Shown: piece by piece, positions 6,339 to 13,781 of the stretch | Layout of the letters: each line of letters begins with the position of its first letter | Position numbering within the stretch: the first letter of the stretch is position 1 | Assembly: GCA_025774865.1 (NCBI GenBank) | Contig: JALGZO010000073.1 | Location: 1 to 14,029, forward strand | DNA from: a bacterium | Lineage (GTDB): Bacteria > ARS69 | Direction of reading: 5' to 3' | DNA length: 14,029 nucleotides | Position numbers and translations under genes: made by a program | Notes under the pieces: generated by a model | What the model saw: the letters and a program-made list of their open reading frames with translations, nothing else | Databases searched by the model: none | What the model was told of the DNA's origin: nothing

Positions 6339-8159
6339 ATGCGCCAGCTTCTGCTCGACGAAGTCCGTCGGTCGGTCAAGACCGCCTTTCCCGAGGTCGG
6401 CGACGATCTCATCGAGCGGCTCACGCTCGATCCGCCGCGTGATCCGAGCCACGGCGATTTCTCATCCAACGTGGCGTTTCTCCTGAAGGACGTGCTGCGC
6501 GCCAACCCCCGTCAGATCGCCGAGACCCTCGTCGAGGGCCTGGGGCGAGAAACATCGGTGGGCGACGTCGAGGTCGCGGGGGCCGGGTTCATCAACTTTC
6601 GGATCCGGCCCGAAGGGATCTGCTCGTTCCTCGAGCAGCTGGCGGACGCCCGGGCTCGTCGCGAGATGCTCCTCGACGAGGCGCTGGCGAACCGCCTGGG
6701 CCTCACGCAGATCGAGTTCGTGAGCGCGAACCCGACCGGCCCGATGAACGTGGTGTCGGCCCGGGCGGCCGCCTTCGGCGATTCCCTGGTTCGATTGCTA
6801 CGGGCGGTCGGCGCCGACGCGCGCTCCGAGTTCTACGTGAACGACGTGGGGAATCAGGCGCGGATCTTCGGTCGGTCCCTCCGGGCCCGGTTTCTCCAGG
6901 CCGCCGGGCGCGACGTCGAGCTCGAGGACGAAGTGTACCGGGGCGACGACATCGTCAATCTCGCCACGCAGCTCGAGCGCGCGGTGGCCGCGCGGGCAGA
7001 GACGTCGGCGGACCCTGCGAGCGTCACGTCCGATCTCGAAGCGCAGATGCGCGCCGGTCGCACGATCCAGGCGATCGCGGAGGAGTGGGGGGAGCCGGAC
7101 GATGACGCTCCGGCGCCCGCCGAGGTCGTCGACGCCGTCGCGGCCGAGCTAGACTTCGCGGCGCTCGGGATCGCTTCCATGGTGGCGAGTGCCCGCGAGT
7201 CTCTCGCGCGGTTCGGCGTCGAGTTCGACGAGTGGTTTCGAGAGTCGTCGCTGCACCGAGAGGACGACAGCGGCGTCGTGCCGATCGAGGAAGCGGAGAA
7301 GCTCCTCAACGAAGGCGGACACGTGCGACGCCACGAGGGCGCGTACTGGTTCCGGTCGACGGAGTTCGGCGACGACAAGGATCGAGTCATCCGGCGGGCG
7401 GACGGCGATCCGACATACTTGCTGGGTGACATCGCGTACCACCTCGACAAGGCGCGTCGGGGCTTTCGCAAGGTCGCCGACATCTGGGGCCCCGATCACC
7501 ATGGCTACATCAAGCGTCTCCACGCCGCGACAGTGGCGCTCGGTCAGCCCGAGGACTGGCTCTCGATCCTGATCGTCCAGCAGGTGAACCTCCTTCGAGA
7601 CGGTGAGCCCGTGAAGATGTCGAAGCGCGAGGGCGAGATCGTCACGTTGGATGAGCTGCTCGCGGAGGTCGGGAAGGACGTTTCACGCTTTTTCTTCCTG
7701 ATGCGTCGGGCCTCCGCGCACCTCGACTTCGATCTCGAGCTCGCGAAGCGAGAGACGATGGACAATCCGGTCTTCTACGTGCAATACGCGCACGCACGCT
7801 CCCGGAGCATCTTCCGGCAACCGATGGCGCAGGAGCTCGCGCGGGCCGGCGGGTCCCCGGAGCTGTCCCGGCTCGACGCGCCGGAGGAGATCGCGATGAT
7901 GCGCATCCTCCTGCGTTACCCCGAGGTCGTGCAGGAATCGGCGCGGGCGCTCGAGCCGCATCGGCTCGTCGGCTACCTCAGGGAGGTCGCCGGTTCGTAT
8001 CACCGCTTTTACACGCGCGGGAAGCAGGAACCCGCGTTCCGGGTCCTCGGCTCCGACGAGGGTCTTTCGCGCGCCCGGCTCTTTCTCGTGGGCGTTCTGG
8101 CCGACGTGCTCCGCGAGGGCTTGGACCTCCTCGGGATCGAGGCCGTCGAATCCATGTGA
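6339..8159 (+). CDS. argS: Arginyl-tRNA synthetase (class I)
   Basis: 606 aa, within the usual range. It charges tRNA-Arg with arginine in the cytoplasm. Seen in order: the N-terminal tRNA D-loop-binding domain (HGDFSSNVAF at 38-47, GAGFINFRI at 81-89); the catalytic start EFVSANPTGP (126-135); FYVNDVGNQ (165-173); EGAYWFRST and DPTYLLGDIAYHLDK (357-371); GPDHHGYIKRL (384-394); KMSKREG (426-432) for the KMSKS loop; DNPVFYVQYAHARSRSI (475-491) and an anticodon-binding helical domain ending at residue 606. Odd: the HIGH signature, normally HVGH or similar, reads NVVS (137-140), so both histidines are missing although everything around it is conserved. The ATG at 6339 is chosen by homology; a TTG at 6216 would code through the leader hairpin. 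No Shine-Dalgarno precedes the ATG. A 167-bp structured gap separates it from rsfS. Confidence 0.92.
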   Translation: MRQLLLDEVRRSVKTAFPEVGDDLIERLTLDPPRDPSHGDFSSNVAFLLKDVLRANPRQIAETLVEGLGRETSVGDVEVAGAGFINFRIRPEGICSFLEQLADARARREMLLDEALANRLGLTQIEFVSANPTGPMNVVSARAAAFGDSLVRLLRAVGADARSEFYVNDVGNQARIFGRSLRARFLQAAGRDVELEDEVYRGDDIVNLATQLERAVAARAETSADPASVTSDLEAQMRAGRTIQAIAEEWGEPDDDAPAPAEVVDAVAAELDFAALGIASMVASARESLARFGVEFDEWFRESSLHREDDSGVVPIEEAEKLLNEGGHVRRHEGAYWFRSTEFGDDKDRVIRRADGDPTYLLGDIAYHLDKARRGFRKVADIWGPDHHGYIKRLHAATVALGQPEDWLSILIVQQVNLLRDGEPVKMSKREGEIVTLDELLAEVGKDVSRFFFLMRRASAHLDFDLELAKRETMDNPVFYVQYAHARSRSIFRQPMAQELARAGGSPELSRLDAPEEIAMMRILLRYPEVVQESARALEPHRLVGYLREVAGSYHRFYTRGKQEPAFRVLGSDEGLSRARLFLVGVLADVLREGLDLLGIEAVESM

Positions 8160-8211
8160 TTGCGGGTCGGCCGGGCGGCAGCCCTGCGGCCTCCGAAAGG
8201 AGAACGGTGAG

Positions 8212-9132
8212 ATGAGCATCCTGGTCGTGGGTTCCATCGGATTCGACACCGTCACGACTCCCCACGGCAAGGTCGAGGACGCGCTCGGCGGATCGGCCAC
8301 GTTCTTCTCGGCGGCGGCGAGTTTCTTCGCGCCGGTGAAGATCGTCGCGGTGGTCGGAGAGGACTTCGCTCCGTCGACGCTGGACTTTCTTCGTCGCGCG
8401 GGCGCCGACACCGAGGGCGTGTCCGTCGATAAAGGGCAGACGTTCCGGTGGACGGGCTCCTACGGCGCCGAAATGGGCGACGCCACCACGCACGCCACGC
8501 TCCTGAACGTGTTCCAGGAGTTTCGGCCCGAGATCCCCCACGCCTACCGCGGCGAACCGTTCGTCTTCCTCGCGAACATCGATCCCGAGCTGCAGCTGCG
8601 CGTGCTCGACCAGGTGGAGAAGCCCGAGCTTGTCGTCTGCGACACCATGGACTTCTGGATCAGCGGCAAGCGCGACGCTCTCGTCGAGCTCCTGAAGCAC
8701 GTGGACGTGCTCGTCATCAACGAGACGGAGGCGAAGACGTTGGCCGGCGAGTCCAACCCGATCCGCGCGGCGAAGGCCATCCTGCCGATGGGACCGTCGC
8801 GGGTGGTCGTGAAGCTCGGCGAATACGGAGTGATGCTGATCGGCGAGGACAAGATCTACCGCCTGCCCGCGTTTCCGGTGGAGGAAGTCTGCGACCCGAC
8901 GGGCGCGGGCGACTCCTTCGCCGGCGGGTTCGTCGGGAAGCTCGCCCAGACGCGGGATCTCTCGTTCGAGGGCATGCACCGTGCGCTCCTGGCCGGAGCG
9001 GTTTGCGCCTCTTTCACCGTCGAGTCCTTTTCGATGGACCGCCTCAAGGGCATCGATCGGAACGCGATCGACGAGCGATGCCGCGACCTCGAGCACATCG
9101 CCGGCTGGACCTGGTCCGCGCTCGCGGTTTGA
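8212..9132 (+). CDS. PfkB-family carbohydrate/nucleoside kinase, substrate unknown
   Basis: 306 aa, ribokinase-like fold. Seen: N-terminal strand ILVVGSIGFD (3-12), the substrate-binding glycines LGGSATFFSAA (25-35), VVGEDF (47-52), VLVINETEAKTL (166-177), VVVKLGEYG (198-206), and PfkB signature 2 DPTGAGDSFAGGF (228-240) with Asp234 as the catalytic base. All core motifs are intact. Members with a GGSATYF-type N-terminus form a widespread but uncharacterised group often labelled sugar or adenosine kinase; the substrate cannot be assigned here. ATG at 8212 with AAAGGAGA at 8196-8203. It lies 52 nt after argS; a GC-rich imperfect hairpin (8169-8191) lies in the gap without a T tract, so read-through from argS is plausible. 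Confidence 0.85.
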   Translation: MSILVVGSIGFDTVTTPHGKVEDALGGSATFFSAAASFFAPVKIVAVVGEDFAPSTLDFLRRAGADTEGVSVDKGQTFRWTGSYGAEMGDATTHATLLNVFQEFRPEIPHAYRGEPFVFLANIDPELQLRVLDQVEKPELVVCDTMDFWISGKRDALVELLKHVDVLVINETEAKTLAGESNPIRAAKAILPMGPSRVVVKLGEYGVMLIGEDKIYRLPAFPVEEVCDPTGAGDSFAGGFVGKLAQTRDLSFEGMHRALLAGAVCASFTVESFSMDRLKGIDRNAIDERCRDLEHIAGWTWSALAV

Positions 9133-9158
9133 GGCGCCCCCTCGGGATTTGTTAAGTT
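9129..9158 (+). promoter_or_regulatory. Sigma-70-type promoter of the 160-aa protein gene
   Basis: TTGAGG (9129-9134), which overlaps the kinase stop codon, an 18-bp spacer and TAAGTT (9153-9158). The transcript start would be near 9165, about 32 nt before the ATG at 9197. Confidence 0.5.
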
Positions 9159-9196
9159 CCGCTCGACCTCGACCGGGTGACGGTGGGGGAGGGGGC

Positions 9197-9679
9197 ATGT
9201 TCGCGATGGAGAATCCTGCCCACTACTCGGCGGCGGAGCCGGAGGCGCTCGGGCGCATCTCGGTCGCCGGTGTCACGACCCACCAGGGATCGGGCGCGAT
9301 CGAGGTGGAGGTTCGGCTCACCTCGGGCTCGCTCGAGGCCCAGGGACGAGCCTTCGGGGCGAACACGCGATTCGACACTCGCCGGGTCGTCGGGGAGGCG
9401 ACCCTCGACGCGATCTCGAAACTGGTGGCCGGAGATCCCGGGCTGTCGCTCGGCGAGATGGAGGAGAAGAACCTCGGGTCGACCAGGGTCCTCCTCGTCT
9501 GCGTGAATCGCGTGCAGGAGCGGACAGAGAGCCATTTCATGGGGTGTAGTGAAATTGGTTACGATCCGACACTGGCCGCAATTCACGCCGTATTGGATGC
9601 AGTCAATCGATTCGTCGGTACCCTGGGTCCGCGAGAGCCGCTAGAGTACCGGATCGGTCCGGCACCGGTAGAAGGATGA
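9197..9679 (+). CDS. Conserved-looking protein of unknown function with a LeuA-regulatory-domain-like repeat
   Basis: 160 aa; not recognised as a named family. No signal peptide or membrane segment, so probably cytoplasmic. After a 15-residue disordered start there is a beta segment (ISVAGVTTHQGSGAIEVEVR, 21-40), then GRAFGANTRFDTRRVVGEATLDAISKL split over 50-76, a second beta strand (STRVLLVCVNR, 95-105), and a closing segment MGCSEIGYDPTLAAIHAVLD (115-134) with AVNRFVG. The two strand-then-helix units, each with a helix such as EATLDAI or AVLDAVNRF, recall the dimeric regulatory domain of 2-isopropylmalate synthase, where helices of the type DALYKALD and AYLNALNRL occur; this is a pattern impression, not proof. 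ATG at 9197 follows a G-rich purine stretch; ATG at 9206 is an alternative start. It probably shares a transcript with the small ORF and terminator downstream. Confidence 0.7.
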   Translation: MFAMENPAHYSAAEPEALGRISVAGVTTHQGSGAIEVEVRLTSGSLEAQGRAFGANTRFDTRRVVGEATLDAISKLVAGDPGLSLGEMEEKNLGSTRVLLVCVNRVQERTESHFMGCSEIGYDPTLAAIHAVLDAVNRFVGTLGPREPLEYRIGPAPVEG

Positions 9680-9762
9680 TCGGAGCCGATTCCCGGGCCT
9701 GACGATTCCACCCGTCCCGAGGGAGACGGGCCCAGCGGAACCTCGAAGGGAGGGACGAATCC

Positions 9763-9840
9763 ATGCACATCATCTGGGTAGGCGTTCTCGCGGCGGTTCT
9801 GTCCGGAATCCTCGCGCGGGGCGGCCGAAACGACTGGTAA
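9763..9840 (+). CDS. Small membrane peptide gene, 25 aa
   Basis: ATG at 9763 preceded by AAGGGAGGG (9745-9753) at good spacing, 24 further codons, and TAA at 9838-9840. The peptide starts MHIIWVGVL, continues as a single 14-18-residue hydrophobic helix with small residues, and ends in a short basic-polar tail (ARGGRNDW), the layout of a single-pass small membrane protein with a positive cytoplasmic end. A strong intrinsic terminator begins 35 nt after its stop, so it occupies the last position of a transcript with the 160-aa gene. No homologue is known to me and function is unassigned. The clean RBS, ORF and terminator arrangement makes it more than chance, but a gene of this size needs comparative support. 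Confidence 0.5.
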   Translation: MHIIWVGVLAAVLSGILARGGRNDW

Positions 9841-9874
9841 CCCATTCAGCAGGACCCTGGCTCAAAGGGACCAG

Positions 9875-9905
9875 GCCCCCGTCTCCGCCGAGGCGGGGGC
9901 TTTTT
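9875..9905 (+). terminator. Rho-independent terminator
   Basis: An 11-bp stem, GCCCCCGTCTC (9875-9885) pairing with GAGGCGGGGGC (9890-9900) with one G-U pair, a CGCC tetraloop, then TTTTT (9901-9905). It is the only strong intrinsic terminator in the window and ends the 9197-9840 transcript. A weaker hairpin CCTGG/CCAGG (9856-9860/9871-9875) overlaps its foot by one base. Confidence 0.9.
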
Positions 9906-9975
9906 CGTGGGGACCGGGACCGACCTCCGGCGGGCGATCCGAGGGGCCTCCGGGAGATCCTCGGGTCCTTCGGCC

Positions 9976-10004
9976 TTGCATGTTGATTCTGCATCAGATA
10001 TGAC
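9976..10004 (+). promoter_or_regulatory. Sigma-70-type promoter of the HD-GYP gene
   Basis: TTGCAT (9976-9981), a 17-bp spacer and TATGAC (9999-10004), in a locally AT-richer stretch. The predicted start near 10011 leaves a leader of about 53 nt. A small dyad TGAT-N5-ATCA (within 9984-9996) lies between the hexamers and could be an operator. Confidence 0.55.
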
Positions 10005-10036
10005 CGATGAGCGGTGGAGGCGCTGAACCTTGGCAG

Positions 10037-10050
10037 CCCCCACCTGGGGG
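10037..10050 (+). repeat. Short palindrome just upstream of the HD-GYP ribosome binding site
   Basis: CCCCCACCTGGGGG can form a tight hairpin three bases before the purine-rich GAGGGGAGAGGG stretch that serves as ribosome binding site for the GTG at 10064. The palindrome plus the following purine run resembles a degenerate dispersed repeat seen in many GC-rich genomes; a role in translation is possible but unproven. Confidence 0.45.
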
Positions 10051-10063
10051 ATGAGGGGAGAGG

Positions 10064-11560
10064 GTGAGGGATCTGCAACCATCGTTGCGCGCGTACGTCA
10101 TCGTCACGGCGGTGGCGGGGCTCGCCATGCTCGCCTGGGTCACCGGAGACCTCGAGGCGTTCGACTGGCACCCTCGGTCGCTCGCGAACCTGATCCTCTG
10201 GTCGGTCATGATCGCGGTCGCCGCGATGTCCCCGATCCCGCTGCCCCGCGGGGGCGCGACCGTCACCGTCACCTCCGCTCTCGACTTCGCGGCCATCCTG
10301 ATCTTCGGACCGGCGGTCGCCTGCTGGTTCGGCTTCGTGTCGGACCTGCTCACCAACGTCGCCGTGAAGCGGAATCCGGTCTACAAGATCGTGTTCAATC
10401 TCGGGCAGGTCGTGATCTCGATCGGCACGGCGGCGCTCGTCTACCGGCATCTCGGCGGCCGCACCGGCGCCGAGTTCGCTCTCGACTCGACCCAGATCGT
10501 TCCGCTGCTCGCGGCTCCCCTCGTCTACTTTCTCCTGAACACCGGTCTCATCTCGTTCGCGATCGGGATGCGGGAGCGTCTGTCCGCGCTCCGGATCTGG
10601 CAGACGAATTTCCAGTGGGAGATCCTCCACGTTTTCTTCTTCCTGCCGTTCGGAATCCTGCTGGCGCTCGTGCATTTGCGGATCGGTCCCGTGGGCGTTC
10701 TCCTGTTCCTGATTCCGCTGTTCCTCGCTCGCTTCTCTTTCAAGCTCTGGATCGACACGAAGGCATCGCACATCGCGACCGTGCAGGCGCTGGTCTCGGC
10801 CATCGATGCGAGTGACCCCTTCACCCGCGGGCACTCCTACCGCATTTCGAAGTACGCCGTTCGCATCGCTCGCCATCTCGGCGTTTCCGAGAAGGAGATC
10901 GAGGAGATCGAGTACGGCGCGCTCCTGCACGACATCGGGAAGATCGCGATCCAGCACGACATTCTGCTGAAGCCCGGGCGACTCTCCGAGAGCGAGCGTC
11001 AGCTGATGCGCACGCACCCGAAGGTCGGCCACGACATTCTCAAGGGGCTGAAGTTCCTGGAGCGCGCCGCGGAGATCGTCTACTGCCATCACGAGCAACC
11101 GAACGGGCGAGGCTATCCGCGGGGACTCCGGCCCGAGCGAATCCCGATGGGCAGCCGCATCATCATGGCGGTCGACGCCTTCGACGCGATGACCTCGGAC
11201 CGCCCCTACCGGCGTGGTCTCAGCCCCGAGGTGGCGTACGAAGAACTGTTGCGACACGCCGGCAATCAGTTCTTCACGGACGTCGTCGATGCGCTCATCG
11301 AGCTCCATCGCACCGGGGCCCTCTTCGACGAGATCGACGTCGAGGAGCTCGAGATGTATACTTCCGACCGCTACAACTCGCGCATTCTCGAGGATTACGT
11401 CATGCAGAAGCTCGAGAAGGCGTACGGCCCCGACCGCGTGCAATACCTCGAGCGAATGCGCGAACAGGCGCAGTCGACCTCCCATCCCTCGATGACCGCC
11501 GCGATCGATCCGGCCGCAACGAGCGTGAAGGAGCCGCCCAAGCGTCGAGCCGACTCGTAG
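10064..11560 (+). CDS. Membrane-bound HD-GYP domain protein, probable cyclic-di-GMP phosphodiesterase
   Basis: 498 aa. The N-terminal half (about 9-225) holds roughly seven transmembrane segments without a recognisable named sensor domain. The cytoplasmic HD-GYP domain runs from about 236 to 412: TRGHSYR (254-260), LLHDIGKIAI (287-296) with His289-Asp290 and Lys293, HPKVGHDILKGL (318-329), HHEQPNGRGYPRGL (342-355) with the diagnostic GYP at 350-352, and VDAFDAMTSDRPYR (370-383). The metal ligands and the GYP loop are intact, so hydrolysis of cyclic-di-GMP is expected. The usual FDP near the domain end reads FFTD. A charged C-terminal tail of about 90 residues follows. The start is GTG at 10064 with a G-rich ribosome binding site. 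purM follows 28 nt later with no terminator between them. Confidence 0.9.
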   Translation: MRDLQPSLRAYVIVTAVAGLAMLAWVTGDLEAFDWHPRSLANLILWSVMIAVAAMSPIPLPRGGATVTVTSALDFAAILIFGPAVACWFGFVSDLLTNVAVKRNPVYKIVFNLGQVVISIGTAALVYRHLGGRTGAEFALDSTQIVPLLAAPLVYFLLNTGLISFAIGMRERLSALRIWQTNFQWEILHVFFFLPFGILLALVHLRIGPVGVLLFLIPLFLARFSFKLWIDTKASHIATVQALVSAIDASDPFTRGHSYRISKYAVRIARHLGVSEKEIEEIEYGALLHDIGKIAIQHDILLKPGRLSESERQLMRTHPKVGHDILKGLKFLERAAEIVYCHHEQPNGRGYPRGLRPERIPMGSRIIMAVDAFDAMTSDRPYRRGLSPEVAYEELLRHAGNQFFTDVVDALIELHRTGALFDEIDVEELEMYTSDRYNSRILEDYVMQKLEKAYGPDRVQYLERMREQAQSTSHPSMTAAIDPAATSVKEPPKRRADS

Positions 11561-11588
11561 GGAGACGCCACCGGGGCCGGAGACTGCG

Positions 11589-12602
11589 TTGACCGAGAAG
11601 GACCCTATTCTCTACAAGGACGCCGGTGTCGACGTGGAAGCGGGCGACGCGTTCGTGTCGCGAATTCGCGCCGCAGTCGACGGAACACGCACGCCGCAAG
11701 TGCTGGGTGCGGTCGGCGGGTTCGGCGGCCTCTTCCGCGCGCACTTCGATCTCGAAGACCCGGTGCTCGTCGCCTCGGCTGACGGCGTCGGCACGAAGCT
11801 CAAGCTCGCGTTCGCGACCGGCCAGCACGCGGTCGTCGGCGGCGATCTCGTGCGACACTGCGCGAATGACATCGCGGTGCTCGGCGCGCGGCCGCTCTTC
11901 TTCCTCGACTACATCGCCACCGGCCGGCTGGATCCCGACGTCCTGGCCGAGCTCGTGGAGGGGATCGCGACCGCCTGCCGGCACGAGGGGATGGCGCTCC
12001 TCGGCGGGGAGACCGCCGAGATGCCCGGCTTCTACGCGGATCGCGAGTACGACGCGGCCGGGTTCGTGGTTGGCGTCGTGGACCGGGGTCGCATCCTCGA
12101 CGGATCGTCGATCCGCCCGGGGGATCGGCTGATCGGTTTCCCGTCCACCGGCCTCCATACGAATGGGTACAGTCTCGCCCGCCGCATTGTCGGCGACTCA
12201 CCCGAGCTCCGCCTCGAAGCCGCGCCGCCGTCTCTCGGCGGCGTCACCGTCGCCGATGCCCTGCTCGCTCCGCACCGCTCCTACACGGAGGAGATCCGTC
12301 AACTCGTCGCCGATCCCGACGGGAACGTGAAGGGCCTCGCCCATGTCACCGGAGGTGGCATCGCGGGGAACCTCGCGCGGATTCTGCCCGCCACCACCGG
12401 TGCCGTCGTCCGCGCCGACTCGTGGGAAGAGCCTCCGATCTTCGATCTCCTCCGCCGCTCGGGCCGCGTTCCCGAGGAAGACATGCGGCGCGCCTTCAAC
12501 CTCGGCATAGGGCTGATCGCCGTCGTCGGTGGGGAGCCCACGGGCGGAGTGCCGATCGGTGAGATCGTCGAGGGCGACCGGCAGGTTTCCTGGGAGAGCT
12601 GA
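11589..12602 (+). CDS. purM: Phosphoribosylformylglycinamidine cyclo-ligase (AIR synthetase)
   Basis: 337 aa, normal length. It closes the imidazole ring of aminoimidazole ribotide from FGAM with ATP, the fifth step of purine synthesis in the cytoplasm. Seen: YKDAGVDVEAGD (9-20), SADGVGTKLKLA (63-74), HCANDIAVLGARPLFFLDY (90-108), GGETAEMPGFY (139-149), the STGLHTNGYSLAR motif (186-198), GLAHVTGGGIAGNLARILP (249-267) and NLGIGLIAVV (304-313). All ATP- and substrate-binding motifs are intact. The TTG at 11589 gives the standard N-terminus; GGAG at 11579-11582 is a modest ribosome binding site. It stands alone among unrelated genes rather than with purN or other pur genes. Its 3' flank holds the sigma-54-type promoter of the next gene. 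Confidence 0.95.
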   Translation: MTEKDPILYKDAGVDVEAGDAFVSRIRAAVDGTRTPQVLGAVGGFGGLFRAHFDLEDPVLVASADGVGTKLKLAFATGQHAVVGGDLVRHCANDIAVLGARPLFFLDYIATGRLDPDVLAELVEGIATACRHEGMALLGGETAEMPGFYADREYDAAGFVVGVVDRGRILDGSSIRPGDRLIGFPSTGLHTNGYSLARRIVGDSPELRLEAAPPSLGGVTVADALLAPHRSYTEEIRQLVADPDGNVKGLAHVTGGGIAGNLARILPATTGAVVRADSWEEPPIFDLLRRSGRVPEEDMRRAFNLGIGLIAVVGGEPTGGVPIGEIVEGDRQVSWES

Positions 12603-12630
12603 GCTCCCCGCCCGATCTCCGGCCCGCTCC

Positions 12631-12647
12631 CGGCACGCCTCCTGCTA
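12631..12647 (+). promoter_or_regulatory. Sigma-54 (RpoN)-type promoter
   Basis: CGGCACGCCTCCTGCTA fits the -24/-12 consensus TGGCACG-N4-TTGCTA with two mismatches. The near-invariant GG (12632-12633) and GC (12644-12645) are present with the required 10-bp separation. The expected start near 12657 is about 37 nt before the ATG at 12694. It precedes a sigma-54 activator gene, so autoactivation is a natural reading. Confidence 0.6.
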
Positions 12648-12693
12648 ATGCGTAAGGTCCCCCGTTCACCCTGCCCTCACACGGAGGACTTAC

Positions 12694-13719
12694 ATGAGCC
12701 TGACCCTGACCGCCCCCGAGACGCTTCCGATCACCGAGTCCTTCCTCGAGACCGTGCGCGAGACGCTGCCGGTGGTCGGGAGAAGTCGAGCAGTTCTCGA
12801 GATGCTCTCCCTGATCGAGTCGCTCGCCGGCACCGAGACGAACGTGCTGATTACCGGAGAGAGCGGCGTGGGGAAGGAGCTCGTCGCACGTCTGATTCAC
12901 CAGACAGGCGGTCGTCCCGGGAGCTATCTCGCGCACAACTGCGCGGCGATTCCGGAGGGCACCCTGGAGAGCGATCTCTTCGGTCACGTCTCGGGCGCGT
13001 TCACCGGGGCGGTCGCGGCCCGGCGAGGCTTCTTCGAAGAGGCGGAAGGCGGCACGCTCTTTCTGGACGAGATCGGCGAGATCACGTCGCGAGTGCAGGC
13101 ACAGCTCCTCCGCGTGCTGCAGGAGGGGGAGATTCGCCGGGTCGGGGAGTCCCGGGTGCGGCACGTCCGGGTGCGGGTCCTCGCCGCCACGAACCGCGAC
13201 CTCGTCCAGGAGGTCCGGGCGGGCCGGTTCCGGGAGGATCTCTTCTACCGGCTGAACGTGGTTCAGGTTCGGGTGCCGCCGCTGCGCGACCGCCGCAGCG
13301 ACATCCCGCGGTTCGTGCGGCACTTCCTCGCCGGTTCGGTGCGCGGCGCCGAGACCGTCGCCGAGGCGGTTCACCCCGAAGCCATGGAGCTTCTCCTCAC
13401 CTACCCGTGGCCCGGCAACGTGCGTCAACTCGCCAACGAGGTGGAGCGGGCGGCATTGCTCACGCGCGGGCGCGGCCCCGTCCGCTCCCGGGACTTCTCA
13501 CCGGATGTTCGGGGCGAACCCGCCCGCGACCGTCGGGCCGGCACGCTTCGCGAGCAGGTCGAACGGGCGCAGCGAAGAATCGTGCTCGAGGCGCTGCGCC
13601 GTCACGAGTGGAACAAGACGCGCGCGGCGCGGAGCCTGTCCATCACGCGCCAGGGGCTCATCAAGATGATGCACCGGCTGGAGCTTCCGCTCGTGGCTCC
13701 GGAGGAGAACGGCGGTTGA
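12694..13719 (+). CDS. Sigma-54-dependent transcriptional activator (NtrC/PspF-type AAA+ with Fis-type HTH), no receiver domain
   Basis: 341 aa. It uses ATP hydrolysis to remodel sigma-54 RNA polymerase bound at -24/-12 promoters. Seen: only about 27 residues before VVGRS (27-31), so there is no receiver, GAF or other sensor domain; Walker A GESGVGKE (55-62); the sigma-54-contacting GAFTGA loop (101-106); Walker [12 protein letters not shown] (119-129); AATNRDL (164-170); [11 protein letters not shown] (179-189) with the arginine finger region; [10 protein letters not shown] (237-246); and a C-terminal Fis-type helix-turn-helix with [20 protein letters not shown] (307-326). All activator motifs are intact. 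ATG at 12694 with GGAGG at 12683-12687. Like PspF, it is probably constitutively competent and held in check by a partner protein, which is not visible nearby. Target genes are unknown. Confidence 0.92.
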   Translation: MSLTLTAPETLPITESFLETVRETLPVVGRSRAVLEMLSLIESLAGTETNVLITGESGVGKELVARLIHQTGGRPGSYLAHNCAAIPEGTLESDLFGHVSGAFTGAVAARRGFFEEAEGGTLFLDEIGEITSRVQAQLLRVLQEGEIRRVGESRVRHVRVRVLAATNRDLVQEVRAGRFREDLFYRLNVVQVRVPPLRDRRSDIPRFVRHFLAGSVRGAETVAEAVHPEAMELLLTYPWPGNVRQLANEVERAALLTRGRGPVRSRDFSPDVRGEPARDRRAGTLREQVERAQRRIVLEALRRHEWNKTRAARSLSITRQGLIKMMHRLELPLVAPEENGG

Positions 13720-13758
13720 GGGGCGCGGCCGTTTTCCGGTCTGGAAGGTCATGATCGG

Positions 13759-13781
13759 TTCCGAGATTCCGAGATTCCGAG
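13759..13781. repeat. Tandem TTCCGAGA repeat, about three copies
   Basis: TTCCGAGA at 13759-13766 and 13767-13774, then TTCCGAG at 13775-13781. The last copy runs into the left arm of the palindromic element, so the repeat may reflect slippage at, or insertion of, that element. Confidence 0.7.

Noticed and set aside
6232-6486. Arg-rich GTG frame running through the argS leader hairpin, possible attenuation leader peptide
   Set aside because: The GTG is only 2 nt from the GGAGG, the frame runs far into argS instead of stopping before it, and Arg codons are common in any GC-rich frame.
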